DNA of 22,284 nucleotides from JBBDIP01 sp040880305 (GTDB taxonomy: Bacteria > Bacillota > Sulfobacillia > Fermentithermobacillales > Fermentithermobacillaceae). How positions within the stretch are numbered: the first letter of the stretch is position 1; every line of letters begins with the position of its first letter. Of this stretch, positions 1-9,479 are shown in pieces. A program made the translations under genes and the position numbers. The stretch is taken from positions 1 through 22,284 of the forward strand of contig JBBDIP010000040.1 of assembly GCA_040880305.1 (NCBI GenBank), written 5' to 3'. The notes below the pieces were generated by a model. The model was not told the DNA's origin, ran no database searches, and was given only the letters and a program-made list of their open reading frames with translations.

Positions 1-322
1 TTTAAAAACGCCCGAAATCCCCTCAACAACGCCACTTTTGAAGCGCTTTCCTAGGTCGCGGATGAGTGAAGCCGGGATCTCGGGGTTGTAGGTGAAGTCG
101 AAATCGGAGAGGGTCTTGCTCTCCTCGAAACGCGCCCTGCGCAATCTTCCCGAGAGAACCTCTTGTGAGCGGCGGTTGTTTTCGTCCTCAAGCAGCATCT
201 CAAGGAAGACCAGGTAGCCAAGGTTCCGTTTCTGGGCCTCTTCGACCTTGAGTTCCAGGGTGTCCATCTATGCCACCCGGTTTGAGGGCCTTGAGTTTGC
301 GTTCCAGTTGGTGTGTCTGCAC
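1..322 (-). pseudogene. istB: IS21-family helper ATPase IstB, N-terminal part, frameshifted
   Basis: IstB is the AAA+ helper ATPase that works with the IstA transposase in IS21-type elements. Read on the minus strand from GTG at 322, the frame gives VQTHQLERKLKALKPGGI. It then breaks near 267, and the next frame continues from ATG at 267 as MDTLELKVEEAQKRNLGY, followed by FLEMLLEDENNRR, RARFEESKTLSDFDF and NPEIPASLIRDLGKRF. Together these are the standard IstB N-terminal region, up to just before the ATP-binding domain. A good ribosome site (AAAGGGGAG) precedes the GTG. One extra base (or two missing) between GGI and MDT separates the two frames, and a TAG sits directly before the ATG. The gene runs off the left edge. 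No istA is visible upstream at 323-697. It is either a decayed element or an assembly error; re-initiation at ATG 267 is also possible. Confidence 0.8.
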
Positions 323-373
323 GGCTTCACTCCCCTTTATCGAAAGTCCGCCGTCCCTGCCGCAATTCTGGAT

Positions 374-706
374 ATGCTAATTTCGCGGGAGGCGGTCAAG
401 GTGGGTCCCAGATACCAGACCATCGCGTCATTTGTGCAAAAAGGCCCGGCGTGGCTGAACCTGGATGCCGGAAGCGGCATCCAAGCCAGTTTCGTAGTGG
501 CCCAGGTCTCGCCGCCGTCGCCCACACCCGCCGACATGCCCTTCTCCAGTTTTGTTCTCGCCGGTCCAAACGGCACCCGGCTTGCCCTGGATGAGGACCA
601 GATCGCTCACATCCAACCGGACGGGCCGCAGGAAGGGACATGCCTTTACATAAGCCTCGACAACGGTATGTCCTTGACGCTGACCAGGTCACAAGGGTTA
701 CAGTAA
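374..706 (+). CDS. Small hypothetical protein, possibly 5'-truncated
   Basis: From ATG 374 the frame encodes about 110 residues with codon use like the neighbouring genes, so it is probably a real gene. I do not recognise the family. No transmembrane segment or catalytic motif is apparent. The C-terminal half (FSSFVLAGPNGTRLALDED, then CLYISLDNGMSLTLTRS) looks like a small beta-rich domain. There is no clear Shine-Dalgarno site before ATG 374. The frame stays open upstream to TTG 248, but that stretch is antisense to istB, so the original 5' end may have been replaced by the insertion element. The last 9 bases overlap the end of addA, which converges from the other strand. Confidence 0.5.
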   Translation: MLISREAVKVGPRYQTIASFVQKGPAWLNLDAGSGIQASFVVAQVSPPSPTPADMPFSSFVLAGPNGTRLALDEDQIAHIQPDGPQEGTCLYISLDNGMSLTLTRSQGLQ

Positions 707-3700
707 ACCGGTCGCCTGCAAGTACTGTCTCCACTGTGCGTCAAACGCCCGACCGCGGGAGAGGAACACGATCGACGCCCGCTTAACGGGCTTCTTAAGG
801 ATTTTCTCGGCAGCCAGGGCGTACAGCGCTATCTGCGGCATGTAGGAAGCGTACCTGGCCCCCAGCGCCGATTCGGGCAGGTCGTCTGTCTTGTAGTCCA
901 GGATGACAAGGCCGTCGCCTTCGTCTACCAGCACGTCGATGACTCCCTGCACGACGACGGTATCGCCGGGGTCAGCAGTGGCGCTCGACTTGAGGTCGCT
1001 GTGCTCCACAAACATGCCTGCCGGCACTTTCATGGTGAACGGGACCTCGCGCAACACGTTGGCCGTTGGAACCAGGAGTGCCTGTCCCGCGGGCGTGACA
1101 AAGAAGTCCGCCACGCGGCGGATGTCCCGCTCGTCCAGTCCTGGAGACTCGATCAGCCCGAGCGCCAAAAGCCGCTCGGCTTCTTCCCTCACGCCGTCCA
1201 GGCTGCCCGCCTTTTCCAGCCGCATCCTGGAGAGAAGCGAGTGCACCGCGATGCCTCTTGCGGCGCCGGCGAGCGGCGGCGGCATAGGTGGGGCGTCGGG
1301 AGTGTCCGCCGGCTGGGCCGTGGATTGCGTCACGCCGGCGCCCGGCGCCGGTGGAGCCTGCGGCAGAGCGAACTGCGCCTCGCGAGCCGCGTCGGTCCTC
1401 CACGAGTCCTCTTCTTCCCCTTCCAGCCTGCGCCGCATTTCGCCCACACTCATCTTCGCGAAGGTGGTCGTGGAGGCGCCATATGGATACTTCCAGGTCA
1501 ACCTGCGGACGACTTCGTTGTAGACGCCGGGATTCAACGTTGCTGGGACTCTCAACTCCCTTACCTCACGCCAGGTGAGGTCCTGCCCTCCCAACGCCCG
1601 CTGCCCGGGAACCGGGACCGGGTCCCCGTCGGGGGTGCCCCACACCCGGAGGCCGATGGGAAGGCCGGCAGCGTGGTCACCGGGCTTCATGAGAGCGGGG
1701 CAAATCCAGTCCAGGCAGGTGGTCGCTGACGCAGGGTCGATCCGTCCCCACCTGTCGAAGCGCCCGGGGAGGTCCCTGGCCGAGCCAATCATGATCAGCT
1801 TCTCTTTGGCCCTGGTCAGGGCCACGTACAGCACCCGCATTTCCTCGGCGAGGTTCTCCTCTTTGATCCTGACAGAGACGGCCTGGTGCAAGCCGGTAGG
1901 GTACTTGACGCGGTGCGGGAGATCGCAGTACATGAGGCCGATGCCTAGATCGCGGTGGAACAGCAGGTCGTGTCTCACATCGTCCATGTTGAACTGCTTG
2001 CCAAGGTCAATGGCGAAGACTACCGGGAACTCCAGGCCCTTGGCCTTGTGGATGGACATCACGCGGACCACGTCTTCGTGCTCGCCCAGCGCGCGGGCGG
2101 TGCCGAGGTCGCCCTTGGTATCCTGAATCTTCTCGATGAACCGCAGGAACCGGAATAGGCCGTGACGTCCGAAGGAGTCAAACTCCCTGGCTCTATCGCA
2201 CAAGGCCCGCAAGTTGGCTTGGCGTTGGGCGCCGCCGGGCAGCCCTCCCACGTAGTCGTGGTAAGAGGTGGCGCGCAAGATACTCCACAAGACTTCGGCG
2301 AGGGGACGCCGTCGCGCCATTGTCCGCCAGCCGTCCAGGTCTTCCAGGAACCTTGCGAGGGTAGCGGAGATGCGGGCGCGCTCGACCGCTTCCGTGGCAC
2401 CGCGCGTCACGGCGGGGCCAAATTGGCCTGCCGCAAAATACCTGACCGCGTCGTAGAACTCGCCCTTCTTGAAGGCGGACCTCACGACCGCCAGGTCCGA
2501 GGGGGTCAGCCCCACGATGGGCGACCGCAGCACCGCGGCCAGGGGGATGTCCTGCCTGGGGTTGTCGATGATCCTTAGGAGCGATAGCGCTACCTCGACT
2601 TCGCGAGCCTGGAAGTAGCCGGTGCCGGTGTCGGCGTAAGCCGGGATGTCGCACCGCCCCAGGACCTCCAGGACTGCGTTTGCGCGATCTTTGGTGGACC
2701 TCATAAGGATGGCGACGTCCCTGAAGGAGCAGGGGCGCTGCGCCTTCGTCCTTGCGTCCCACAGCATGAGGGGCTCGGCGGGGTCGACCAGGGACTTGAT
2801 CCTGGCCGCGACGACCAGCGCTTCTTTCTCGAGCGCTTCGAATTCCTCCAATGACTCGGCCGAGCCGGAGGGCTCCTGCCCCTCCTCGCCGGTATCCTGC
2901 GGCGCTAGGTCCTCCCTCTCCACCAGGTGGAGTTCGGCGCGGAAATCGTCGCCGCCGGGTTCGGGGTAGGAGGCGCCCTTCCTGAGCTCGTGGCCGTCGC
3001 TGTATTCGATCTCGGCGACCTCGCGCTTCATGAAGAACTTAAACAGGTGGTTGACCGCCGATATGACTTCCTCCCTGCTGCGGAAGTTGTGGGAGAGGTC
3101 GATGCGGACGCCCTCATCCCGCTTCACGTACAATCTGAACTTCTCGAGGAAGATCCGCGGCTCCGCAAGCCGGAACCGGTAGATGCTCTGCTTCAGGTCT
3201 CCGACCATGAAACGGTTGCCGCAAGGCTCCTGCGACGCCACCAAGGACAGGATCCTCTCCTGCAGCGGGTTGGTATCCTGGTACTCATCTATGAGGACGC
3301 AGTCGAACTCCTTGCGCATCTCGCTAGCCACGCGGCAGTCGTCACGCTCCAGGATGCTAAGGCAGTACCGCTCCAAATCCCCAAAGTCGACGCCGCCGCG
3401 GTCCAGTTTCTTCTCTGTGTAGGAACGGTCCAGATCCCTAGCGATCCGCGTGAGGCTTTCGACCAGGGGACGGGTTTCCTCTATCTCCCTCGCGAGGTCC
3501 GCCGCGGGCCTCACAAACGCATATCCGGACACCTTGCCAAACAAGTCCTTCCCCGCGTCCCGCAGTTCCTTGGCCAAGTCCTTCTTGGCGGGATCGCAGT
3601 CTTTGGCCGCCCGCCCCAGTCGCGTGAACTTGAACGACAAGATGGCCTCTACGGCGGATTTGATATCGGATTGTCCGGCGTCCGGCCTGGCCAGCGCCGC

Positions 3701-4495
3701 GGCCATATCCCGGTAGAAGGAGACGTCGTCGGAGATCGCGGTCCCGTACCCGTCAGGACCGTAGGGCTCCCCGCAGACAGCGAGGGCCTGTGTGGCGTAT
3801 GAAAGCGCCCGCCCGAGGTCTCCGGCCGCCCGAGCCAGGAGGACCTTCATCCAAGGTGAACTCCAGACCTCGTCAGGCGAACCGGCCACGGCCGGGACGG
3901 CGTCATCCAGCCATCCGTCCATTGACGCCTGCGTCCGGGCAAAATCGTGCAGCCGCAAGATCATGGCCTGCAGCGCCTCGTCGATGCCCGCGCCGCCGTA
4001 CCGGTCGACCAGGTCCCGAAAGGCCGCGCCGGTCTCCCCTTCGTCCTGGTACAACGCCTCGAAAAGATCGGACAGCGCGTCGATGCGCAGGAGTTCAGCC
4101 TCGTTTTGGTCGAGCACACGGAACGACGGGTCCAATTTGGCCTTGTAGAAGTACCTTCTGACCACGTGAAGGCAAAAAGCGTGGATGGTGGAGATCTGGG
4201 AGCGATCCAGGAGCGAGAGCTGCCTCCCGATCCTCTGGTCGCCGGGAGCCCTGGCAAAGGCCTCCTCCAAGGAAGCCCTTATCCTCTGCTTCATCTCCGC
4301 CGCAGCCTTCTCGGTGAAGGTCACGGCAAGCATGCGTTCAAGATCCAGGGGCTCGTCGGGGTCGAGGATGTGCCTGACCACCCGCTCGACCAGGACCGAA
4401 GTCTTGCCCGCCCCGGCTGCGGCCGAGACCAGGATGTTGCAGCCCCTAAGGGCTATGGCCTGCTCCTGTTCGGGGGTCCACCTGGAATCAGCCAC
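698..4495 (-). CDS. addA: ATP-dependent helicase/nuclease subunit A (AddA)
   Basis: AddA is the UvrD-like 3'-5' helicase and nuclease subunit of AddAB, the Bacillota counterpart of RecBCD that resects double-strand breaks for RecA loading. The 1265-residue protein is about the usual length. Visible motifs in order are Walker A (SAAAGAGKTSVL, residues 24-35), motif Ia (AVTFTEKAAAEMKQRI), Walker B (LIDEYQDTNP, 401-410), NFRS, VMSIHKAKGLEFPVVF, and VLYVALTRAKEKL. The C-terminal RecB-type nuclease core follows, with GVIDV and ILDYKTDD (DYK at 1200-1202) and a YMPQIALYALA helix. The start is GTG at 4495, eight bases inside the end of addB, with GGGGGGA about 7 nt upstream. This points to translational coupling. 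The segment near 1060-1090 is a Pro/Ala-rich linker before the nuclease domain. Confidence 0.97.
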   Translation of the reverse strand: MADSRWTPEQEQAIALRGCNILVSAAAGAGKTSVLVERVVRHILDPDEPLDLERMLAVTFTEKAAAEMKQRIRASLEEAFARAPGDQRIGRQLSLLDRSQISTIHAFCLHVVRRYFYKAKLDPSFRVLDQNEAELLRIDALSDLFEALYQDEGETGAAFRDLVDRYGGAGIDEALQAMILRLHDFARTQASMDGWLDDAVPAVAGSPDEVWSSPWMKVLLARAAGDLGRALSYATQALAVCGEPYGPDGYGTAISDDVSFYRDMAAALARPDAGQSDIKSAVEAILSFKFTRLGRAAKDCDPAKKDLAKELRDAGKDLFGKVSGYAFVRPAADLAREIEETRPLVESLTRIARDLDRSYTEKKLDRGGVDFGDLERYCLSILERDDCRVASEMRKEFDCVLIDEYQDTNPLQERILSLVASQEPCGNRFMVGDLKQSIYRFRLAEPRIFLEKFRLYVKRDEGVRIDLSHNFRSREEVISAVNHLFKFFMKREVAEIEYSDGHELRKGASYPEPGGDDFRAELHLVEREDLAPQDTGEEGQEPSGSAESLEEFEALEKEALVVAARIKSLVDPAEPLMLWDARTKAQRPCSFRDVAILMRSTKDRANAVLEVLGRCDIPAYADTGTGYFQAREVEVALSLLRIIDNPRQDIPLAAVLRSPIVGLTPSDLAVVRSAFKKGEFYDAVRYFAAGQFGPAVTRGATEAVERARISATLARFLEDLDGWRTMARRRPLAEVLWSILRATSYHDYVGGLPGGAQRQANLRALCDRAREFDSFGRHGLFRFLRFIEKIQDTKGDLGTARALGEHEDVVRVMSIHKAKGLEFPVVFAIDLGKQFNMDDVRHDLLFHRDLGIGLMYCDLPHRVKYPTGLHQAVSVRIKEENLAEEMRVLYVALTRAKEKLIMIGSARDLPGRFDRWGRIDPASATTCLDWICPALMKPGDHAAGLPIGLRVWGTPDGDPVPVPGQRALGGQDLTWREVRELRVPATLNPGVYNEVVRRLTWKYPYGASTTTFAKMSVGEMRRRLEGEEEDSWRTDAAREAQFALPQAPPAPGAGVTQSTAQPADTPDAPPMPPPLAGAARGIAVHSLLSRMRLEKAGSLDGVREEAERLLALGLIESPGLDERDIRRVADFFVTPAGQALLVPTANVLREVPFTMKVPAGMFVEHSDLKSSATADPGDTVVVQGVIDVLVDEGDGLVILDYKTDDLPESALGARYASYMPQIALYALAAEKILKKPVKRASIVFLSRGRAFDAQWRQYLQATGLL

Positions 4496-7400
4496 GGTCA
4501 GTCCCCCCTGTGCGGTGCTTGCGGACTTCTTCCCACAACGCGTCCTGCGGCGCCGGGCGCACGACGCGGTACGAGTTGCCCTCTACAAGGACGTCGAAGC
4601 AGCATAGGGGGCCATACGGACAGTACTGGCACGCCCTGGCCGCGCCCTTTCTAAACGGGGCGATGTCGGCGCACCCTTTGAAGATCTCGGACGACATGTC
4701 GCGGACCTTGTCCCGGACGAAGTCCAGGAGGGCAAGGAAGTCGTCTCTCGTCGCCGCGGAAGAACGGGCGGCAAGACCCCCGCCCGAGAGGAACTGAACC
4801 GGGATGATGTCGGAGGAGGACTGGCTGTCGGCGTCCATCAATCGGGCCACGGCGGGATCGCGCATCACCAGGCCTGACATCCGAAATCGCTTCGCCATCT
4901 GCTTCTCGGCGTCTTCAACAAGGAGCGGGCCTGAGGCAGAGACAATGGGGTCGATGACCGAGAAGTAAAGAGCCCCAGCTGGCTGGGGTTCAGCCCCGCC
5001 CAAGAGTCTCAAGAGCGCGGGAGGCGCCGCCTTCGCGATCTCTTTCCACGACTGCATCACGACCAGCAGGTAGACCAGCAGCTGGAGGGCCAGCCCGTTG
5101 TACACGTCCACGAAATCCAAGGACCTGGGGCTGGACTTGTAGTCCACCACCCGAACGTACAACCCGCCCTCGGAAACGGCCGCGTCGATCCTATCGATCT
5201 GCCCTCGGAGCAGGACCTCGTCTTTACCGGGGAGGTCGATCCTGTAGGGCTTGGGGCCGCCCGCGAAGCCGAACAGCACCTCAGCCGCCACCGGGCGGAA
5301 CTGTCCGCGCTTCAAATGCGACAGGAGCATGCCGCCCGCCCTCCGCAAGATCCTGCGCAGCGCGGCCGCGATGTACTTATAGCGGGCTGAGCTCACGAAC
5401 AGCTCGCCCGATAGTTCCGGGGTCAGCCTCTCGACCACCCTATCGATTACACCCAGAGCCCAATCATCGGTTAGAGAAGCCCAATCCAGCCCGGAGCGGC
5501 CCACCTCATCCACATAGGCTCTCAGGGCCGCGTGCAGGAAGACTCCGGCGTCGGCGGGCTCCAACCGGTAGACCTCGCGCTCGTGGAGCGAGAGGCCGTC
5601 GCGGGCGAAGTGCTGAAAGGGGCACGCGGCGAAGGTCTCCAAGCGGGACACGCTGGTGTGCAGGGTCTGCCCGTAGAGGCCGCGGACAAGACCGGGGGCA
5701 AGCGCGGCCACCTTGTTTGTGTGGCTCAACGAGCCCAAGAGTCCCCGGTACCTGGGAAGCTGCTCGGGGCCAAGCATCCACCGGAACGCCTCGGTCCAGG
5801 CATCGCCCGGCTGGGTACCCTTTCGCAATAGCGAGAGCCGCCGCAGCGCGATTCCGCTTGTGCGGGCGGGGAGCACGTAGTCCAGGTCGTGGGGCATGGT
5901 CCCGGGAGGGTCGACCGAGACGAGCTCCTCCGCGACGCCGGGCAGCGCATGCTTCACAAGGTTCACCACGTGGGAGGGAGTCAGCGCCTTGCCCTCCTGG
6001 TCCCCAAGCGGGTACGAGACGTAAAGGACGTTACTCGGGCGAGTCAGCGCGATGTACACCAGGTACTTCTCGTGGAACTGGCGCTGGATCGACGCAGGCT
6101 CCAGGTCTACCCCGTTCTCACTAAGGAACTCGCGCTCGGCGTCGGTGAAAATGCTGTCCTCGGTCTGCCTCTTGGGGAAGACCCCCAGCAGGGCGCCGAT
6201 GAGGAAGGTGGCTTTGCAGTCCGGCTGCCTTGAGCGGTCCAGGCTCCCGACGATCACCTGGTCCAAAGACGGGGGGATCGCACCCATGCGTATGTCCTCA
6301 AGCCCCGCCGAGAGCAGCAGGGCGTACGCCTTGAGGTCGTGGGGCTGGTCTTTCAGGATCTCGCCGACTTGGCCCAGGATCTCCATTGCCTTGTCCCAGA
6401 GTCCGCCGTGGTCTACGGCGCCGGAGAGATCCTTCGCCTGCTCGGCAAGACTCTGCCACTTGGCTAGCTGGCCGGGGACGTCGAGGTCCAAGAGCAGGTC
6501 GCAGACAGCCTGGGATATGCCGGTGGCGGTTACGGCGCCGGACTTTGCCGTCTTCAGGCGAAGGTAGAACTTGCCCAGAGCCTGCGCTGCCTTCCGGCGG
6601 ATGCCGTCGGCAACGCGAGATCCTTCCTCACGCTCGGCGGCCTGGTCCTCTCTCGCCATGTACTTGCGCGCGTATCCCCACGGTTCGCTTGCTATCCACT
6701 TCTCCCCGACGATCCCGTGGGAGAGCACGTAGTTCTCCAGAACGTCGATTTCGGATCGCTCCACTCCCACGAGGTCGGTCTTCAGGTACCTCATTACGGC
6801 GTCGAAACTCCACCCGGTCAGCACCACATCCAGAGCAGCACGGATAAGTTCGGAAAGGGGGTGGTGGGAGAGCGACCTCTTGCGGTCCAAGAAGAAAGGG
6901 ATCCTGTGGTCGCCGAACACCAGCGGGAGCATCCCCGCGTACTCGGTGAGGTCCCGCGCCTCGACCGTCACGTCCCGGAAGCGCATGCCGCGGTCTCTCA
7001 CCAGGCGGAGGATCTCCCGGGCCACAAACTCCAGTTCAGCCAGGGGATTTGTGGCTGAGATGAGGCGGACCGAACCGCCATCGACCGCTAGCCCCGGCGA
7101 TGCTTCCGCCTGGGGTTCAAGGCCGTCCGACCTCACTGCGCGCTCCAACGCGGCCAGACCGGGCGCGTCCATGAACCGCGGGAGCTCCGGGCCACCGTCA
7201 ATCCCCTCCAGGTACAGCGCGCTCTCCACGGTTACTCCCGCATCCCACGCCACCGCGTTCACCTTGTCGTAGGTTTCGCGGGTGGGGTGAAACAAACTGG
7301 CGGGATTGGGCTTACGCCGGATCTCTTCCCTGTCCACACACAAAGCCATGTTTACCTGGGACCCGGTTCTCAAGATGGCGGAAATCGCTTTGTATTCTTT

Positions 7401-8078
7401 CGGAGTGAAACCCGAGAACCCGTCTATCCATACAGTTGCCCCCCTCAAAAGGGGCGACGCGGACATCCGTTGGGAAGCAAGTTCCAGGTAGTCGTCGGGG
7501 TCGAGGAAACGGCCCTTTAGGAACTCCCGGTATTGGTCAAAGACCAACGACAGGTCGTGGATTTTCTGATCAAGGAAGGGCATGGCCTCGCCCGGCCCCA
7601 GGCCGCCTATGGTCGAAGGGGCGACGTCGTAGGCCGACAGCTCGGATAGCGTCCTGCCCAGGGTCTCACGAAAGCCGGGGTAGTTCACCATTGGGGCGAA
7701 CACGCTGAGTTCATCGCGACGCTCCCAAAGGATTGCCTGGATGGCCATGCTTCTGCCTACGCCGGTTATGAAGGGCAGCGAGAGGCCGCCGGTCTCCTCA
7801 AGGACGCGCATGCAGAGCCGCCTGAAACTCAGCACGTGGAGGTGCATGAAGCCGTCTACACGCGGGTCTGCGAGTATTAGGCGCTCCATCTGAAAAGTGG
7901 ATTGGTCCGGGACCAATAAGATGGTTGCGGGCCGCGCGCCGGTTGCGGCGCCGGTCGCGAGAATCTCCTCGACCAGGCGATCAACTATGTATTTTGTCTT
8001 GCCCGACCCGGCGGGGCCGAGGATGAACCGCAGGCTCAGACAAACCACCCCAAAGCAGTGGTTCTTCGAGCATCGCAA
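4488..8078 (-). CDS. addB: ATP-dependent helicase/nuclease subunit B (AddB)
   Basis: AddB is the partner of AddA. It carries the second nuclease active site, an Fe-S cluster and an inactive helicase-like fold that in the family recognises Chi. Visible features are Walker A (GPAGSGKT, 21-28), the first cluster cysteine in FAACPFQHFARDG (C819), the nuclease core (GQIDRID, then VVDYKSS, then LALQLLVYLL) and the C-terminal cysteines in ACQYCPYGPLCC (C1150, C1153, C1159). The cysteine spacing matches the Bacillus AddB cluster. The start is uncertain. TTG 8078 has AGGA a few bases upstream and lies 20 nt after argH. However, the family normally begins at MSLRF, which here would be the CTG at 8039 (LSLRFILG), preceded by GGGGTGG. 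GTG 8048 is a third option. Confidence 0.96.
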   Translation of the reverse strand: MRCSKNHCFGVVCLSLRFILGPAGSGKTKYIVDRLVEEILATGAATGARPATILLVPDQSTFQMERLILADPRVDGFMHLHVLSFRRLCMRVLEETGGLSLPFITGVGRSMAIQAILWERRDELSVFAPMVNYPGFRETLGRTLSELSAYDVAPSTIGGLGPGEAMPFLDQKIHDLSLVFDQYREFLKGRFLDPDDYLELASQRMSASPLLRGATVWIDGFSGFTPKEYKAISAILRTGSQVNMALCVDREEIRRKPNPASLFHPTRETYDKVNAVAWDAGVTVESALYLEGIDGGPELPRFMDAPGLAALERAVRSDGLEPQAEASPGLAVDGGSVRLISATNPLAELEFVAREILRLVRDRGMRFRDVTVEARDLTEYAGMLPLVFGDHRIPFFLDRKRSLSHHPLSELIRAALDVVLTGWSFDAVMRYLKTDLVGVERSEIDVLENYVLSHGIVGEKWIASEPWGYARKYMAREDQAAEREEGSRVADGIRRKAAQALGKFYLRLKTAKSGAVTATGISQAVCDLLLDLDVPGQLAKWQSLAEQAKDLSGAVDHGGLWDKAMEILGQVGEILKDQPHDLKAYALLLSAGLEDIRMGAIPPSLDQVIVGSLDRSRQPDCKATFLIGALLGVFPKRQTEDSIFTDAEREFLSENGVDLEPASIQRQFHEKYLVYIALTRPSNVLYVSYPLGDQEGKALTPSHVVNLVKHALPGVAEELVSVDPPGTMPHDLDYVLPARTSGIALRRLSLLRKGTQPGDAWTEAFRWMLGPEQLPRYRGLLGSLSHTNKVAALAPGLVRGLYGQTLHTSVSRLETFAACPFQHFARDGLSLHEREVYRLEPADAGVFLHAALRAYVDEVGRSGLDWASLTDDWALGVIDRVVERLTPELSGELFVSSARYKYIAAALRRILRRAGGMLLSHLKRGQFRPVAAEVLFGFAGGPKPYRIDLPGKDEVLLRGQIDRIDAAVSEGGLYVRVVDYKSSPRSLDFVDVYNGLALQLLVYLLVVMQSWKEIAKAAPPALLRLLGGAEPQPAGALYFSVIDPIVSASGPLLVEDAEKQMAKRFRMSGLVMRDPAVARLMDADSQSSSDIIPVQFLSGGGLAARSSAATRDDFLALLDFVRDKVRDMSSEIFKGCADIAPFRKGAARACQYCPYGPLCCFDVLVEGNSYRVVRPAPQDALWEEVRKHRTGGTDRG

Positions 8079-8098
8079 AGTATCCTGCCGGGCATGCG

Positions 8099-9478
8099 CT
8101 AGCCGCGGTCCAGTACTTCGGCCGCCTTCTTAACCTGGGCTTCAACCGACGCCGGCCCGGTCGCCATGGGGTGGTTCCGTAGACCCACTGAATGCTTGGC
8201 GTCGAACATCTCGGCGCACACCTCGGGAGTCAACAGGGGCGACAACTGAGATAGTTCCCCGGCGCTTAGTTCCGTGGGCGATTTGCCCGTCTCCCCGCAG
8301 TACCTGACCAAGCCGCCCACCACCTTGTGAGCGTCGCGGAAGGGCAGGCCGCTGCGGGCCAGGAAATCGGCGACGTCAGTGGCCATGAGCGGCCAGTCGC
8401 TGGCCGCCTCCGAGAGCCTCTCGGCCCTCCATTCCAGCCCCGACACCATCTGGGAGGCCATGCCCAGGCAGGCGAGGGTCACGTCGAAGGACTCGAAGAC
8501 CGTCTCCTTGTCCTCCTGCAGGTCCCTGCAGTACGCCATGGGCAGGCCTTTTACCGTCGTGAGGAGCCCCATGAGCCTTCCAAAGACTCTCCCGGACCTG
8601 CCGCGGATAAGCTCCGCGCAGTCGGCGTTCTTCTTCTGGGGCATGATGCTGGACCCCGTGGTCACCGCATCAGGCAGCCGGGCGTAGCCGAACTCGGGAG
8701 TGGTCCAAAGGACCACCTCCTCGGACAGCCGGCTGAGGTGCGCCATGGCCGCTGCGCAGGCGAAACAAAGCTCCAGGAGAAAATCCCTGTCCGACACCGC
8801 GTCCATGCTGTTGTCGTAGATTGCCGGAAGTCCCAGGTCCCGCGCCGTCGAGGCCGGGTCCAGCGGGAACGTGCTCCCCGCCAGCGCGGCGGCCCCAAGC
8901 GGGCTGACGGCGGCCGAAGATACGACTCCCGCGAACCTGGCGGCGTCCCTGTCCAGCATGAAGAAGTAGGCGAGGAGGTGATGAGCCAAAAGCACTGGCT
9001 GAGCCCTCTGAAGGTGAGTGTAGCCGGGCATGACCAGGGTCTTGTTGGCGACGGCCTGGTCTAGGAATGCCCGCTGCAGACTCCTCACTGCCTCCCGCAG
9101 CTCCCGCGCTGCGTCAGCGCACCATAGGTGCATGTCGAGCGCCACCTGATCGTTTCGAGAGCGGGCGGTGTGTACCTTTCCGGCAAGGTCCCCCACCTTC
9201 GCGCGCAGGGAAGACTCCACGGCCGTGTGGATGTCCTCGAGCTCCTTTTCTTGCGGGATCTCTCCGCGCTCGAAATCGGACCTGACACTTTTGAGGCCCG
9301 CAAGCAGCGTCCCTGCCTCCTCCCCGGACAAAATCCCTTGTCTTTCCAGCATCTTCACATGCGCCATGCTCCCGGCTATGTCGTACGAAAACAGCCGCTT
9401 GTCATAGCTCAAGGATTCGGAGAAAGACAGCATCATCTCGGAAGGAGATTGCGCGAACCGCCCGCCCCACTGACGCAT
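8099..9478 (-). CDS. argH: Argininosuccinate lyase
   Basis: ArgH splits argininosuccinate into arginine and fumarate, the last step of arginine synthesis, in the cytoplasm as a homotetramer. The 459-residue protein has the usual length and opening (MRQWGGRFAQ). Conserved blocks are HTARSRNDQ (103-111), GYTHLQRAQP (152-161, with the conserved His) and the fumarase/lyase signature GSSIMPQKKNAD (275-286, with the catalytic-loop serine). The start is ATG 9478 with AGAGGG about 9 nt upstream. Only one base separates it from the argG stop, so argG and argH are surely cotranscribed and probably coupled. addB follows after 20 nt. Nothing in the sequence suggests loss of function. Confidence 0.98.
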   Translation of the reverse strand: MRQWGGRFAQSPSEMMLSFSESLSYDKRLFSYDIAGSMAHVKMLERQGILSGEEAGTLLAGLKSVRSDFERGEIPQEKELEDIHTAVESSLRAKVGDLAGKVHTARSRNDQVALDMHLWCADAARELREAVRSLQRAFLDQAVANKTLVMPGYTHLQRAQPVLLAHHLLAYFFMLDRDAARFAGVVSSAAVSPLGAAALAGSTFPLDPASTARDLGLPAIYDNSMDAVSDRDFLLELCFACAAAMAHLSRLSEEVVLWTTPEFGYARLPDAVTTGSSIMPQKKNADCAELIRGRSGRVFGRLMGLLTTVKGLPMAYCRDLQEDKETVFESFDVTLACLGMASQMVSGLEWRAERLSEAASDWPLMATDVADFLARSGLPFRDAHKVVGGLVRYCGETGKSPTELSAGELSQLSPLLTPEVCAEMFDAKHSVGLRNHPMATGPASVEAQVKKAAEVLDRG

Positions 9479-9479
9479 T

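Noticed and set aside
2927..3802. Long plus-strand open frame (291 aa) opposite addA
   Set aside because: It lies wholly antisense to conserved AddA coding sequence and shows no family resemblance. Open antisense frames are a by-product of GC-rich codon use; the same applies to 3947-4654, 8327-9064, 9558-10412 and 15500-16285.
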